Counted from the first letter of the stretch, positions 7,776-16,795 are shown. The stretch: 64,000 bases of DNA from Pseudomonadota bacterium (GCA_018242445.1 JAFEBW010000028.1:62001-126000); one strand, 5' to 3'. Translations and numbers: made by a program. Notes: generated by a model not told the origin, from the letters alone.

Positions 7776-9740
7776 TCATGGCCGACCGGGGCGATCCACG
7801 CGAAACGCGAGCAGGTCGCGAATCAGTGCGCGGCGCGACGCTGGATCGCCGATGGCCGGAGCGTAGCGCGCCGAAGCGAAACGCTCGCTGAGCGCGACGA
7901 CGGCGTCGAGCCGTCCGGGCTGGATGCGGGCAATGCGCCGCGCCCACGCGATGGCCGGTTCGTGCGAGCGTTTGCCCAGGCCCGCGCGCTGCAGGCGCCG
8001 GACGAACCGCTCCCACGCCCGCAGCAAGGGATCGGCTGGCGCACGGTGCTCGCGCAGTTGCCACAGGCCGACGATCAGCAGCAATGCCGTGGCCAGAGCG
8101 CCGAACAGCATCGCCAGCGTGCGGCTGTCGGCGTCCTCCAGCCCCAGCGCATGCGCCAGCGACAACTGCCGCGCCGCATCGAAGCCGAGGACGAACTGGT
8201 TCCAGCCGTAGCGCAGCCAGTCGCCCATGTCGAACAGGCGTCCGATCGCGTTGCCGGCCTCGCCGCCGCCAGCGGTTTCGCGCGCCACGTCGCGGCCGAA
8301 CACGCGGTCGGGCGCGACCGCCGCGGTGGGATCCACCCGCACCCAGCCGCGCCCCTGCAACCAGACCTCCGACCACGCATGCGCATCGGCCTGACGCACC
8401 AGCAGGAAGTCGCCGATCCGGTTGTGGTAGCCGCCGACATACCCGTTCACCACCCGCGCGGGAATGCCCGCGGCGCGCATCAGGAAGGTGAACGAGGAAC
8501 TGAAGTGCTCGCAGAAGCCGACTTTCGTGTCGAACAGGAACTCGTCCACGCTGTCGCGGCCCAGCGGCGGGGCGGCCAGCGAGTAGCTGAAGTCGCGATG
8601 GAACATCGCCAGCGCGGCGTCCACGATCTGTGCATCGTCGCCGGTCTGGCTGCGCCATCGAGCCGCCAGCGCGCGCGCGCGCGGGTCGAAGCCCGCCGGC
8701 AATTGCAGGGCGGCGGCGCGCACGTAAGGGTCGAGTTCGGTCTCGAATCCGCTGGGTTGCGCCGAGCTGATGGCGTAGGCGCGCAGGCTGCCCACCGGCT
8801 GGTCGAAACTGAGCGTGCGGTCTTCGGCCATGCTCGCGCCGTCGGGCGTGGAGCGCGCCAGGTCGAGCGCGAACAGATAGCGCTTGTCGGTGGGTTCCAG
8901 GCTCACCCGATAGTGGATCGGTGCCTGCGTGGACTGCATCGGCGCCGGCGGCAGGGCTTGCGTCCAGCGCGCCTGCCGCCAGGCGCGGCCGTCGAAGTCC
9001 CACAGCACGATGCCACGCCAGTACAGTGCATTCTGCGGCGGTGTCGGCCCGTCGAAACGCACCCGGAACGCCGGCGTGTCGTCGGTCAGCACGTCCAGCC
9101 AGTCGCCCGGCGCCATCGCATCGGCGATGCCGGTCTTCGCCTTGGCGACATCGGGCAAGCCCCACAACGGGCTGCCCAGCCGCGGAAAAAACCAGAAACC
9201 CGCCAATGCCAGCGGCACGGCGAGCACGAACAAGCCGGCGAGCGTGCGCAGGCGGCGGCGATCCAGCGGCATGCGCACGTTGCCGATCTCGGCATCGGCC
9301 ATGCGCGCGCAGGCGACGAACACCAGTGCGGTGCCGGCCATCGCCAGCCCCAGGCTCAGCAGGCCCTGGTCGAGCAGCAGGGCGGCGAAGGCGGCGAACA
9401 GCGCGAAGCCCACCAGGCTGCGCGCATCGCGCAGGCTCGTCAGCTCCACCGGCTTGAGCAGCAGCATCGCCAGCATCAGGGCGCTGGCGCTGTCGCGGCC
9501 GATGACGAAGCCATAAGCGGAAAGCACCAGCAAGCCGAAGACGCCGGTCAACGGCAGGCGGATGACCAGCGGCAAGGGGCGTTTCCAGGCGGCGGCGCTG
9601 CCGAGCACGCCGAGCGCCAGCAGGCTCGCGGCCAGCCACGCGGGCAGCAGACGCAGCAAGGGCAGGGCGCAGGCGAGCGCCGCGGTCAGGCTCCATGCCT
9701 TGCTGCGAGCGTCGAGCGGCAGTGCGATGGACTCAGCCAT
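7776..9740 (-). CDS. tgpA: TgpA-like membrane transglutaminase (DUF3488)
   Basis: An inner-membrane protein of 654 residues with a periplasmic transglutaminase-like domain. The N-terminal third has about six hydrophobic segments. The papain-like triad is visible as Cys in KVGFCEHFSSSFTFLMRAAG (near residue 411), His in DAHAWSEVWL (near 452) and Asp in RVDPTAAV (near 470). A further membrane span and a DUF4129-like C-terminus follow. In Pseudomonas TgpA is essential and its substrate is unknown. The start at ATG 9740 (MAESIALPLD) overlaps the stop of the DUF58 gene by 8 bp. The moxR-DUF58-tgpA order is the conserved arrangement, so the three probably act together in the envelope. Confidence 0.93.
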   Translation of the reverse strand: MAESIALPLDARSKAWSLTAALACALPLLRLLPAWLAASLLALGVLGSAAAWKRPLPLVIRLPLTGVFGLLVLSAYGFVIGRDSASALMLAMLLLKPVELTSLRDARSLVGFALFAAFAALLLDQGLLSLGLAMAGTALVFVACARMADAEIGNVRMPLDRRRLRTLAGLFVLAVPLALAGFWFFPRLGSPLWGLPDVAKAKTGIADAMAPGDWLDVLTDDTPAFRVRFDGPTPPQNALYWRGIVLWDFDGRAWRQARWTQALPPAPMQSTQAPIHYRVSLEPTDKRYLFALDLARSTPDGASMAEDRTLSFDQPVGSLRAYAISSAQPSGFETELDPYVRAAALQLPAGFDPRARALAARWRSQTGDDAQIVDAALAMFHRDFSYSLAAPPLGRDSVDEFLFDTKVGFCEHFSSSFTFLMRAAGIPARVVNGYVGGYHNRIGDFLLVRQADAHAWSEVWLQGRGWVRVDPTAAVAPDRVFGRDVARETAGGGEAGNAIGRLFDMGDWLRYGWNQFVLGFDAARQLSLAHALGLEDADSRTLAMLFGALATALLLIVGLWQLREHRAPADPLLRAWERFVRRLQRAGLGKRSHEPAIAWARRIARIQPGRLDAVVALSERFASARYAPAIGDPASRRALIRDLLAFRVDRPGRP

Positions 9741-10677
9741 GCGGCAGCAGCGCCAGTGCGCGCAGGCAGGCGTGACGATGCGCGTGGCCCTGCGCGGGCC
9801 CCAGCGTCGCATTGGGCAGGATGAGCTGGTAGCGCGCGCCGATGCGGTCGGCTTCCACCACCCAGCGCGCCAGGCGGCTGATGCGCGCCTCGATCGCCAT
9901 TCCCGGCAATGCGTCCCAGTGCAGACGCAGGACGCGATCGGAGCGCGATTCGTATTCGCGCACCAGCAGGCGCTCGCCGCGCGCCGATGCCTTCCATGCG
10001 ATCTGGCGCGGCGGGTCGCCGTGCCGGTAGTCGCGCAGGTGGTGCAGTTCGTCGCCCTGCGCGCGCACCCGGTTGCGCGTGCCCATGCCGGCGTGGGATG
10101 GCAGCGGCGGCGCCTGCGCTTCCAGCCGCGGATACACCAGCAGGCGCGGTTGCGGCCAGAAATACGCCCATGCGCGCGCCAATCCTAAAGGCTGGGTGGT
10201 GGAGACAGTGATGCGGCCGATGACCATCCAGCCACGCTTTTGCGTGGACAGGATCAAATCTGCGTGGGCGGGTAGCCCATCGACCACGCGCACCACCGTT
10301 CGGGAGCCATCCAGTTCCAGCACCAAACCGTTGCGATCCCGCGCGCCGTCGGACTCCAGCAGCAGTTTCAGCAGCAACGGCTCGCCGGCATGCACCGCCA
10401 GTGCGTGCGCGGCGCGCAAGCGCACCCCGCTGAGGGTGAGGTGGGTCGCGTGCAGGCTCAGCACCGCCGTGGAAGCCAGCAGGAAGCCCAGCAGCAACGC
10501 CGGATTGTTGTTGTAATTGAGCGCGCCGAGCAGCATCGCGCCGAGGATCAGGGCGATGAACAGCCCGAAGCCGGTCGGCAGGATGTAGATGCGATGGCGG
10601 TCGAGCGTCACTGGCAGCGCCTCGCTCTGGCGCGGCCTGATCCAGGCGGACACCCGTTGGCGCAGCGCGGCGAGCAT
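9733..10677 (-). CDS. DUF58 (VWA-like) membrane protein
   Basis: A 314-residue membrane protein. Two hydrophobic segments near residues 32-75 anchor it; the signature DYRHGDPPRQIAWKASAR lies near residue 215 and defines the DUF58 family. These proteins are encoded beside MoxR AAA+ ATPases and are thought to be their partners, with a degenerate von Willebrand A fold. It starts 6 bp after the moxR stop and overlaps tgpA by 8 bp, consistent with one operon. The molecular role is not established for this subgroup. Confidence 0.9.
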   Translation of the reverse strand: MLAALRQRVSAWIRPRQSEALPVTLDRHRIYILPTGFGLFIALILGAMLLGALNYNNNPALLLGFLLASTAVLSLHATHLTLSGVRLRAAHALAVHAGEPLLLKLLLESDGARDRNGLVLELDGSRTVVRVVDGLPAHADLILSTQKRGWMVIGRITVSTTQPLGLARAWAYFWPQPRLLVYPRLEAQAPPLPSHAGMGTRNRVRAQGDELHHLRDYRHGDPPRQIAWKASARGERLLVREYESRSDRVLRLHWDALPGMAIEARISRLARWVVEADRIGARYQLILPNATLGPAQGHAHRHACLRALALLPHG

Positions 10678-10683
10678 CGCGCG

Positions 10684-11637
10684 TCAGTCCACGGCGACCG
10701 CGCGCAGGATGTCCTTGGCCAAGCGCTCGCCGTGCCCGTCCTCGCCATCGGGTGCGAGCCGATGCGAGGCGATCTCGACGAACAGCGACTGCACGTCGTC
10801 GGGCAGCACATGCCCGCGCCCGGCGATCAGCGCGTGTGCGCGCGCCGCTTGCAGCAGAGCCAACCCTGCGCGTGGCGACAGCCCCACCTTCACCCCCGCT
10901 TGCCGTCGGCTTTGTTCCAGCAGCCGTTGCACGTAATCGAGCAGGGCGTCGCTGGCATGCACTGCACGCACCGTCTTGCACAGCGCCTGCACGCCGGCGG
11001 CGTCGATGCGCGGCCGCACCTGCGCGATCAGTTCGCGCCGATCCTCGCCGGCGAGCATCTCGCGTTCGGCGCGGCTGTCCGGATAACCCAGCGTGAGCCG
11101 CAGCAGGAAGCGGTCGAGCTGGGAATCGGGCAGGGGAAACGTGCCGGCCAGATCGAGCGGGTTCTGCGTGGCGATCACCATGAACGGCCGCGGCAGTTCG
11201 TGGGTGGTGCCATCGACCGTGACCGTGCGTTCGGCCATCGCTTCCAGCAAGGCGCTCTGCGTGCGCGGCGGCGCGCGGTTGATCTCGTCGGCCAGCAGCA
11301 GTTGCGTGAACACCGGGCCGGGGTGGAAGCGGAACGCCTGCTGCGACTGGTCGTACACGCTCACGCCGAGGATGTCCGACGGCAACAGGTCGGAGGTGAA
11401 TTGCGTGCGCTGGAAATCCAGGCCCACCGTGGCCGCCAGCGCATGCGCGAGGGTGGTCTTGCCCAGTCCGGGAAGGTCCTCGATCAGCAGATGCCCGCCG
11501 GCCAGCAGGCAGGCGAAGGCCAGCCGCACCTGCCGCGGCTTGCCGAGCACGAGTCGCTCGACCTGCGCGATCGCCGCGGCCAGTGCCGCCTGCGCGGGCT
11601 CGGTTAGGATGGGCGGGTTTTTCGTCAGGGCGTGCAT
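10684..11637 (-). CDS. MoxR-family AAA+ ATPase
   Basis: A 317-residue cytoplasmic AAA+ ATPase of the MoxR class, thought to act as a chaperone that matures partner proteins. Walker A is IEDLPGLGKTTLAHALA (near residue 54), Walker B and the following stretch are LLADEINRAPPRTQSALLEAM (near 113), and the sensor-1 region is FMVIATQNPLDLAGTFPLP. The length is typical. It is the first gene of the run moxR-DUF58-tgpA-slp. A promoter should lie between 11638 and the repeat at 11729, but I see no convincing hexamers there. Confidence 0.92.
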   Translation of the reverse strand: MHALTKNPPILTEPAQAALAAAIAQVERLVLGKPRQVRLAFACLLAGGHLLIEDLPGLGKTTLAHALAATVGLDFQRTQFTSDLLPSDILGVSVYDQSQQAFRFHPGPVFTQLLLADEINRAPPRTQSALLEAMAERTVTVDGTTHELPRPFMVIATQNPLDLAGTFPLPDSQLDRFLLRLTLGYPDSRAEREMLAGEDRRELIAQVRPRIDAAGVQALCKTVRAVHASDALLDYVQRLLEQSRRQAGVKVGLSPRAGLALLQAARAHALIAGRGHVLPDDVQSLFVEIASHRLAPDGEDGHGERLAKDILRAVAVD

Positions 11638-11728
11638 GCGTGATGCCGGTGGTCGTCGTGGTTCGAGTGTATAGCGGCTGGCGATTAGGCGAGAAGGTCG
11701 CGGCTATGCGTGGAACCACGGCGTTTTA

Positions 11729-11776
11729 CCTTCTCCCTCTGGGAGAAGGTGCCCGGAGGGCGGATGAGGGAGAGTG
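11729..11776. repeat. REP-like palindrome, family B
   Basis: A CCTTCTCCCTCTGGGAGAAGG hairpin followed by GTGCCCGGAGGGCGGATGAGGG. The same sequence, with small changes, recurs at 22.1, 50.15, 50.5 and 53.2 kb. Here it lies between the divergent moxR and GT39 genes. Confidence 0.85.
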
Positions 11777-11820
11777 TGTTTTCGCCGCAACGCCAGCATG
11801 CTGTGCCTGAAGGGTGATCG

Positions 11821-13773
11821 ATGACCTTGAACTGGAGACGAACCTTCCTCGCGCTGTGGGCGCTGGAACTGGCCGCGAGGATCTGGCTGGCGGCGACCTT
11901 GCCCTTGTTCAGCGACGAGGCATGGTACTGGCTGGAAGGCCAGCACCCGGCGTGGGCGTACTCGGATCTGCCGGGGCTCACGGCATGGCTGGCGCGACTG
12001 GGCACGGCGGTTGGTGGTGATACCCCGCTGGGTCTGCGTTGGCCGTTCCTGCTGCTTGGCGCGGCGGTGCCGTGGCTGTGCATGCGCGCCGCACGGCGCT
12101 GGTTCGATGCGACTTCGGGTTGGCAGGCGGGGTTGCTGGCGCTGCTGATTCCGCTGGCATCGGTACTTGGCGCACTCGCATTGCCCGACGTACCACTGGT
12201 GTTTGCCAGCGTGCTTGCCTTCGATGCCGGATTGGCCTTGCTCGCAACGGCTGAGGCTGACTCTGCGCCGAAGCTTGAAAAGGGCGAAGCCGCATCTCCC
12301 CCCGCTTGCGGGGGAGGGGTGGGGTGGGGGCGTGAACGCCGCGACACTCGCCCCCCCGAACGCGCCGCCGCCTGCCTGCAACTGGCCGTGGCGCTTGCGT
12401 TGGGTGCGCTGTGCCATTACCGCTTCTTGATCGCGCTGGCTGGTCTGGCCGTGGGCGTACTGGCCAGCCGCGAAGGCCGCGCGTTGCTGCGCGATCCGCG
12501 GGTGTGGGCGGCGCTGGCCGTGGGCGCGCTGGCCTGGCTGCCGCTGGCATGGTTCAACGCGCATGAACATGTCGCCGGGCTGCGCTTCCAGTTCGTCGAG
12601 CGCCAACCTTGGCGATTCCACCTCTATGGGCTGAAGTTGCAGGCGCTGCAGCCGCTGCTCACCGGCCCGCTGCTGTACGTCGCCCTGCTGTGGGCGTTGT
12701 GGCAGGCGGGCAAGCGCCGCGCCGATCCGCGCTGGGCCTTCGTGCTGGGCGCGGCGGGCCTGCCGCTGGCGGTGTTCCTCGGCCTGGGGCCCTTCGCGGA
12801 CATCCACCGGGTGTCCTTCCACTGGCCGCTGTCGGCTTGTCTGCTGGCCTGCACGCCGCTGTCGTGGTTGCTGCGCGAGCAGCGTTGGCCGCGCTGGCGC
12901 CGTTGGATATTCGCCAGCAATGGACTGCTCTGCACTGGGCTGTGGGCTGTCGCGCTGTGGGCGTCGTTGCCGGGCGCCGCACCGCGCCTGCAACCGCTGG
13001 GGGTGGATGCGGCCAGCTTCGTGCGCATCGATGCCCTCATCGCCGGCGTGCGCGAACGATTGGCCGCGATGCCTGCGGATACGGCGGTGGTGGCCGACGA
13101 TTTCGGGCTGGCGGCGAAACTGTCGTTCGCCTTGTCCGATCCGGCGCGGGTGTACAGCCTCGACCACCGGCTCGACGCCAAGCACGGCCGCGCCCTGCAA
13201 TTGGCGTTGTGGCGTCGCGACGAGAGCGCCTTGCCAGTGCTGCGAACGCGACCGCTGCTGTTGGTGGTCGATGAAGACGCCCTGCATCTGGAAGCGCGCG
13301 AGCCGTGGAATCGCCACCTGTGCGACGTGTTGCCGGGATTGCGCGCCGTCGGGGACATCGTCCCGCAAGGCACGCACCGCCACTTTCTCCTGTACCGACG
13401 CGATGCGCACGTGGCCGGCGCCTGCGACTACCCGGCGCTGGCCTTCATGCGTTCGCCGCTTCCCGGTGCTGCCCTTTCCGGGCAAGTCGAGGTCTCCGGC
13501 TGGGCCACGCAGGATTTCGTCGGGGTCGCGCGGGTGGACGTGCTGCTCGATGGCCGAATCGCAGCGCAGGCGCACTACGGCATCGAGGACGTGGAGGTGC
13601 GCTCGCGATGGCCCGCCAGCGACGACCCGGCGCAGCCGAACGTGGGTTTCAGCGCCGCGTTGGATCTGCGCGGCGTGGCTGCGGGCGAACACACCATGGC
13701 ACTGCGCGTGACCGGCCGCGACGGGCGGGTGCGGGTGCTGGAGCGGCGCGCCATCCGCGTGCAGCGGCCGTGA
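11821..13773 (+). CDS. GT39/ArnT-like integral membrane glycosyltransferase
   Basis: A 650-residue integral membrane protein that resembles the dolichyl/undecaprenyl-phosphate-sugar transferases (PMT/ArnT superfamily). The first loop has the family pattern FSDEAWYWLEGQHPAWAYSD (near residue 30), with the acidic pair expected to be catalytic, and about ten hydrophobic segments follow. The C-terminal 200 residues are soluble, presumably periplasmic, and include an immunoglobulin-like stretch near 560-640. Substrates cannot be predicted; lipid A or surface-glycan modification is likely. A REP-like palindrome lies in frame near residues 158-180 and adds a hydrophilic Gly/Pro/Arg-rich loop between two membrane segments. 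Confidence 0.85.
   Translation: MTLNWRRTFLALWALELAARIWLAATLPLFSDEAWYWLEGQHPAWAYSDLPGLTAWLARLGTAVGGDTPLGLRWPFLLLGAAVPWLCMRAARRWFDATSGWQAGLLALLIPLASVLGALALPDVPLVFASVLAFDAGLALLATAEADSAPKLEKGEAASPPACGGGVGWGRERRDTRPPERAAACLQLAVALALGALCHYRFLIALAGLAVGVLASREGRALLRDPRVWAALAVGALAWLPLAWFNAHEHVAGLRFQFVERQPWRFHLYGLKLQALQPLLTGPLLYVALLWALWQAGKRRADPRWAFVLGAAGLPLAVFLGLGPFADIHRVSFHWPLSACLLACTPLSWLLREQRWPRWRRWIFASNGLLCTGLWAVALWASLPGAAPRLQPLGVDAASFVRIDALIAGVRERLAAMPADTAVVADDFGLAAKLSFALSDPARVYSLDHRLDAKHGRALQLALWRRDESALPVLRTRPLLLVVDEDALHLEAREPWNRHLCDVLPGLRAVGDIVPQGTHRHFLLYRRDAHVAGACDYPALAFMRSPLPGAALSGQVEVSGWATQDFVGVARVDVLLDGRIAAQAHYGIEDVEVRSRWPASDDPAQPNVGFSAALDLRGVAAGEHTMALRVTGRDGRVRVLERRAIRVQRP
12294..12358. repeat. 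REP-like palindrome, family A, inside the GT39 gene
   Basis: The core CCCCGCTTGCGGGG with CTCC/GGAG flanks is followed by GGGTGGGGTGGGGGC, the typical family A foot, and a partial inverted remnant (CGCCCCCCC) at about 12349-12357. The same core occurs between genes at 28.98, 39.8 and 54.46 kb. It stays in frame with the glycosyltransferase. Confidence 0.85.
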
Positions 13774-13930
13774 TGCGCAGGCATCGATACGCAGGCATCG
13801 AGACATCCAGGAAAAAAGTCGAGGAAGCCAGGATTCCGCTCTGGCGCGCCACGGTGTCGCCGATGCCGGACACTGGCGCTGTCGGCGTTGCCGCAGCATC
13901 TCCGGAGCGGATGGGGTGGTGGAAAGCGAT

Positions 13931-14848
13931 TCAATCCGCCAGTGCCGCCACATGCGCCACCGCGCATTCGCGCAACGCCTGCATGTTGTAGCCGCCTTCC
14001 AGCAGGGAAACCAGTCGTCCCTCGGCATGGCGCTCGGCAAGCTGGCGCAGGCGCGCGGTGAGCCAGCCGAAATCCTCCGTTTCGGCTTCCAGTTGCGCCA
14101 GCGGGTCGAGGCGGTGGGCGTCGAAGCCGGCCGATACCAGCACCAGTTGCGGGGCGAAGGCATCCAGCACCGGCAGCAGATGCTCGCCCCAGGCCTCGCG
14201 CAAGGCCGCGCCACCGGCGCCGGGCCGCAGCGGGATGTTGTGGATGTTGCCAACACCGTGCTCGCTGGCCGCGCCGGTGCCCGGGTACAGCGGCGACTGG
14301 TGCGACGACAGGTACAGCACGCGCGCGTCGCCGGCGAAGATGTCCTGCGTGCCGTTGCCGTGGTGCACGTCGAAATCGGCGATGGCCACGCGGGGGAGTC
14401 CATGCGCGGCCAATGCGTGTGCGGCGGCCACCGCGACCGAGTTGAACAGGCAAAAACCCATCGCCGCGTCGTGCGTGGCGTGGTGGCCGGGCGGGCGCAC
14501 GGCGCAGAAGGCTCGCGTCGCTGCGCCGCTCACGACCGCATCCACGGCGGCGATGCCGGCGCCGGCGGCGCGCAGGGCGGCCTCGGCGGATGCCTCCGAC
14601 AGCAGCGTGTCCGGGTCGATCCGCAGGTGCCCGTGCACGGGCGTGTCGAGGATGCCGGCGATGTGCGCCGGGGCATGCACGCGCGCGAGCTGTCCGCGTT
14701 CGGCCGACGGCGCCGTCTGCCACGCGAGGGCAGGGAAGGCGTCGTTCAGCGCGTCGAGCACGTGCGCCAGACGCGGCGGGCATTCGGGATGCCCCGCGCC
14801 GGGGTCGTGCTGCAGGCAGGCCGGATGCGTGTAGAGCAGCAGGCTCAC
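13931..14848 (-). CDS. Histone-deacetylase-family (acetoin utilisation type) amidohydrolase
   Basis: A zinc-dependent deacetylase of the class II HDAC/acetylpolyamine amidohydrolase superfamily, 305 residues. Visible are HPECPPRLAHVLDAL at the N-terminus, RPPGHHATHDAAMGFCLFN with the catalytic His pair (near 140), the zinc ligands in DFDVHHGNGTQDIF (near 175), and GFDAHRLDPL near 258. The substrate is unknown; bacterial members remove acyl groups from small amines or lysines. GTG 14848 is the start: it overlaps the stop of the adenosyltransferase gene as GTGA, so the two are translationally coupled. The protein is full length. Confidence 0.88.
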   Translation of the reverse strand: MSLLLYTHPACLQHDPGAGHPECPPRLAHVLDALNDAFPALAWQTAPSAERGQLARVHAPAHIAGILDTPVHGHLRIDPDTLLSEASAEAALRAAGAGIAAVDAVVSGAATRAFCAVRPPGHHATHDAAMGFCLFNSVAVAAAHALAAHGLPRVAIADFDVHHGNGTQDIFAGDARVLYLSSHQSPLYPGTGAASEHGVGNIHNIPLRPGAGGAALREAWGEHLLPVLDAFAPQLVLVSAGFDAHRLDPLAQLEAETEDFGWLTARLRQLAERHAEGRLVSLLEGGYNMQALRECAVAHVAALAD

Positions 14849-15399
14849 GAATGCCGGCGCTGGTGGTTCCACAGCACTTCGCCTTGCCCGCTGGCGCGGG
14901 CCAGCACGCGGGCGATCACGAACAGCAGGTCGGACAGGCGGTTGAGATAATGCACGGCCTGCGGCCGCACGGATTCCTCGCGCGCCAGCGTCACCGTCGC
15001 GCGCTCGGCGCGGCGGGCGATGGTGCGGGCGAGGTGGCAGTGCGCCGCGGCGATGCCGCCGCCGGGCAGGATGAATTCCTTCAGTGGCGGCAGGTCGGCA
15101 TTGAAGCCGTCGAGGCGTCGTTCGAGGCGCTCGATGTCGGCATCGACGATCGCCGCATGGCCGGGGATGCATAACTCGCCGCCGAGGTCGAACAACTGGT
15201 GCTGCACGGCGGTCAGGCACTCGCGCACGGCGTCGGGCAGATCGACTGCCAACACCACGCCGATGGCCGAATTCAATTCATCCACGGTTCCATAGGCGCT
15301 GACCCGCGACGAGTCCTTGGGCGTGCGCGAGCCATCACCGAGGCCGGTGGTGCCGTCATCGCCTGTGCGAGTGTAGATCTTGGAAAGCCGATTGCCCAC
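14845..15399 (-). CDS. PduO-type cob(I)alamin adenosyltransferase
   Basis: An ATP:corrinoid adenosyltransferase of 184 residues that makes adenosylcobalamin. The N-terminal ATP-binding signature IYTRTGDDGTTGLGDGSR is intact, followed by DELNSAIG, the helix with IPGHAAIVDADIERLERR and the C-terminal LARTIARRAERATVTL with YLNRLSDLLFVIARV. No cobalamin biosynthesis genes are seen nearby. The stop overlaps the deacetylase start (GTGA). It lies 9 bp after the stop of the convergently unrelated membrane gene reading in the same direction upstream, so the three minus-strand genes from 15984 down may be one operon. Confidence 0.92.
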   Translation of the reverse strand: MGNRLSKIYTRTGDDGTTGLGDGSRTPKDSSRVSAYGTVDELNSAIGVVLAVDLPDAVRECLTAVQHQLFDLGGELCIPGHAAIVDADIERLERRLDGFNADLPPLKEFILPGGGIAAAHCHLARTIARRAERATVTLAREESVRPQAVHYLNRLSDLLFVIARVLARASGQGEVLWNHQRRHS

Positions 15400-15408
15400 G
15401 ATGCGGGA

Positions 15409-15984
15409 TTATGCGGTCTGCGCGCGCAGCTCCGGGATGCGCGAACGCAGCAGGGCGAAGCCGCCGAACAGGACTGCCGCGTAGAACAGCGTGCCCAGCA
15501 CCGTCCACTGGAAGAACGGCAGGCCATCGACGTAGCAGGCCGCAAGCCCGCGCGAACAGGCATCGCCCAGGCGCGGATCGGCGGTCAGCCAGGTGGCGAA
15601 GTTCGTCAGTGCGTAGAACAACGCCGAGCCGGCCAGCAAAGCGCCCAGCACGCTGCCGCCGTTGACGCGCCCGCGCAGGGCGAAACCGAGCACGGTGCAG
15701 ACCACGATGCTGGCGTAGATCGCCGCGAAATGCGCATCGAGGAAATAACTCATGTAGATGCCGCCGTTGGCGAAGCCCAGCAGCACATCGGAGAGCGCCA
15801 TCGCCAGCAGCGGCACCAGCACCGCCCATGCGCGATTCATGAAATACGCGCCACCGAACAAGGCCACCGCCTCGATCGGCGAGAAGTTCGGCGGATGCGG
15901 CAGCAGGCGCGAGAGCGCGGCGAGCAGGATCATGCCGGCCAGCACGAGCGGGCCGGCGGCGAGGGAGCGGGAGGGGAGGGTCAT
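15409..15984 (-). CDS. Integral membrane protein, DUF6580-like
   Basis: A small inner-membrane protein of 191 residues with about five hydrophobic segments. The features PPNFSPIEAVALFGGAYF near residue 31 and FLDAHFAAIYASIV near 81 match a family of uncharacterised membrane proteins. ATG 15984 is preferred; GAGCC lies a few bases before it and upstream in-frame starts would add an unlikely charged leader. No enzymatic motif is visible. Its neighbour downstream is the cobalamin adenosyltransferase, so a cobalamin-related transport role is conceivable but unsupported. Confidence 0.7.
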   Translation of the reverse strand: MTLPSRSLAAGPLVLAGMILLAALSRLLPHPPNFSPIEAVALFGGAYFMNRAWAVLVPLLAMALSDVLLGFANGGIYMSYFLDAHFAAIYASIVVCTVLGFALRGRVNGGSVLGALLAGSALFYALTNFATWLTADPRLGDACSRGLAACYVDGLPFFQWTVLGTLFYAAVLFGGFALLRSRIPELRAQTA

Positions 15985-16112
15985 GGCGGGCTCTTGGCGA
16001 CGATGCGCGCGCTGCGCGATGTGGCGATGATAACGCACACCACCGGCGAGGGGCAGCGGCGTTGACGACGTCATGGACGAAGCCCGGTAGAACTGATGCG
16101 GAATTCACGAGG

Positions 16113-16490
16113 TCAAACAACCACCAACCGCAAACCTTGATCCACGAACGGTGCGAAATCGGCAGTATTCAAGGTGATGAATTCCGCGCCGGCACGCAGT
16201 GCCGCGGCGGCGATGAGCGCATCGGTTTTCAAGCCGCGCTTGCGACCTGTGGCATTGAACAGGCGCGCTGCCAGCTCTGCATCGTCCTCCGTGATGGGCA
16301 GGATGCGTCCTTGCAGGAAGGCGCGCGCCAATGCCACTTCGTCGGGAGCCAATGGCCCTGCGAGAAACTCGTACCAGACCACGGCGCTGACGGCAGCGGC
16401 TTCACCCGCCAGCACGCGCGAGATCGCCGGATGGCCTTGCTGCGCCCACAGTGGCAACGCGACCAAGGCGTTGGTATCGAAATGGATCAT
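16113..16490 (-). CDS. vapC: VapC-type PIN-domain toxin
   Basis: A 125-residue PIN-domain ribonuclease, expected to cut specific RNAs when freed from its antitoxin. The acidic metal-binding residues are at the start (FDTNALVALPLW, Asp5), in VVWYEFL (Glu near 41), in KTDALIAAAAL (Asp near 89) and TLNTADF (Asp near 108). The start codon overlaps the antitoxin stop as ATGA, the usual order with antitoxin first. Whether it is active cannot be seen, but no key residue is missing. Confidence 0.9.
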   Translation of the reverse strand: MIHFDTNALVALPLWAQQGHPAISRVLAGEAAAVSAVVWYEFLAGPLAPDEVALARAFLQGRILPITEDDAELAARLFNATGRKRGLKTDALIAAAALRAGAEFITLNTADFAPFVDQGLRLVVV

Positions 16491-16777
16491 GCGCCGCGGG
16501 CGCGCATGCGCGAGGCGTCATCGTCACGGCGCGAGCGTCGCAAGGCTTCGATCAAAGTGCTGGTTTGTTCTGCGCTGCGCGGCAAGGCAGCCGCGCGGTA
16601 ATGCGCCACGACATCGGCTGGCGAGTACGCAACGCCATCGTTTGCCTCCGCAACCCGCTGCACCGAGCGCCGGATCACTTCGGCTTGCGAGACACCCCAG
16701 GCCGCAGCCAGGCGTTTGATGCGCCGGTCGGTGGCGTCGTCGATCGCGTAGCTCGATCGGATCGTCATGCGGGGCAT
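16487..16777 (-). CDS. Ribbon-helix-helix antitoxin of the vapC pair
   Basis: A 96-residue CopG/Arc-like DNA-binding antitoxin. The N-terminal strand-helix-helix reads MTIRSSYAIDDATDRRIKRL then AWGVSQAEVIRRSVQRVA, the arrangement of ribbon-helix-helix repressors; the remaining 45 residues are charged and should wrap the toxin. ATG 16777 is chosen because AGGA lies 8 nt upstream. It should repress its own promoter through the repeats at 16796-16813. The pair lies between a membrane protein gene and the divergent ubiH, in an intergenic patch that is less GC-rich than its surroundings. Confidence 0.85.
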   Translation of the reverse strand: MPRMTIRSSYAIDDATDRRIKRLAAAWGVSQAEVIRRSVQRVAEANDGVAYSPADVVAHYRAAALPRSAEQTSTLIEALRRSRRDDDASRMRARGA

Positions 16778-16795
16778 GGCGTGTTCCTGTGGTTG

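Noticed and set aside
7750..9696. Long minus-strand frame continuing upstream of slp
   Set aside because: It is an alternative frame of tgpA. Only the last 174 codons, with a signal peptide and Slp motifs, are real.
14849..15220. N-terminal extension of the deacetylase through the adenosyltransferase gene
   Set aside because: The GTGA overlap at 14845-14848 gives a natural start, and the extension has shadow-frame composition.
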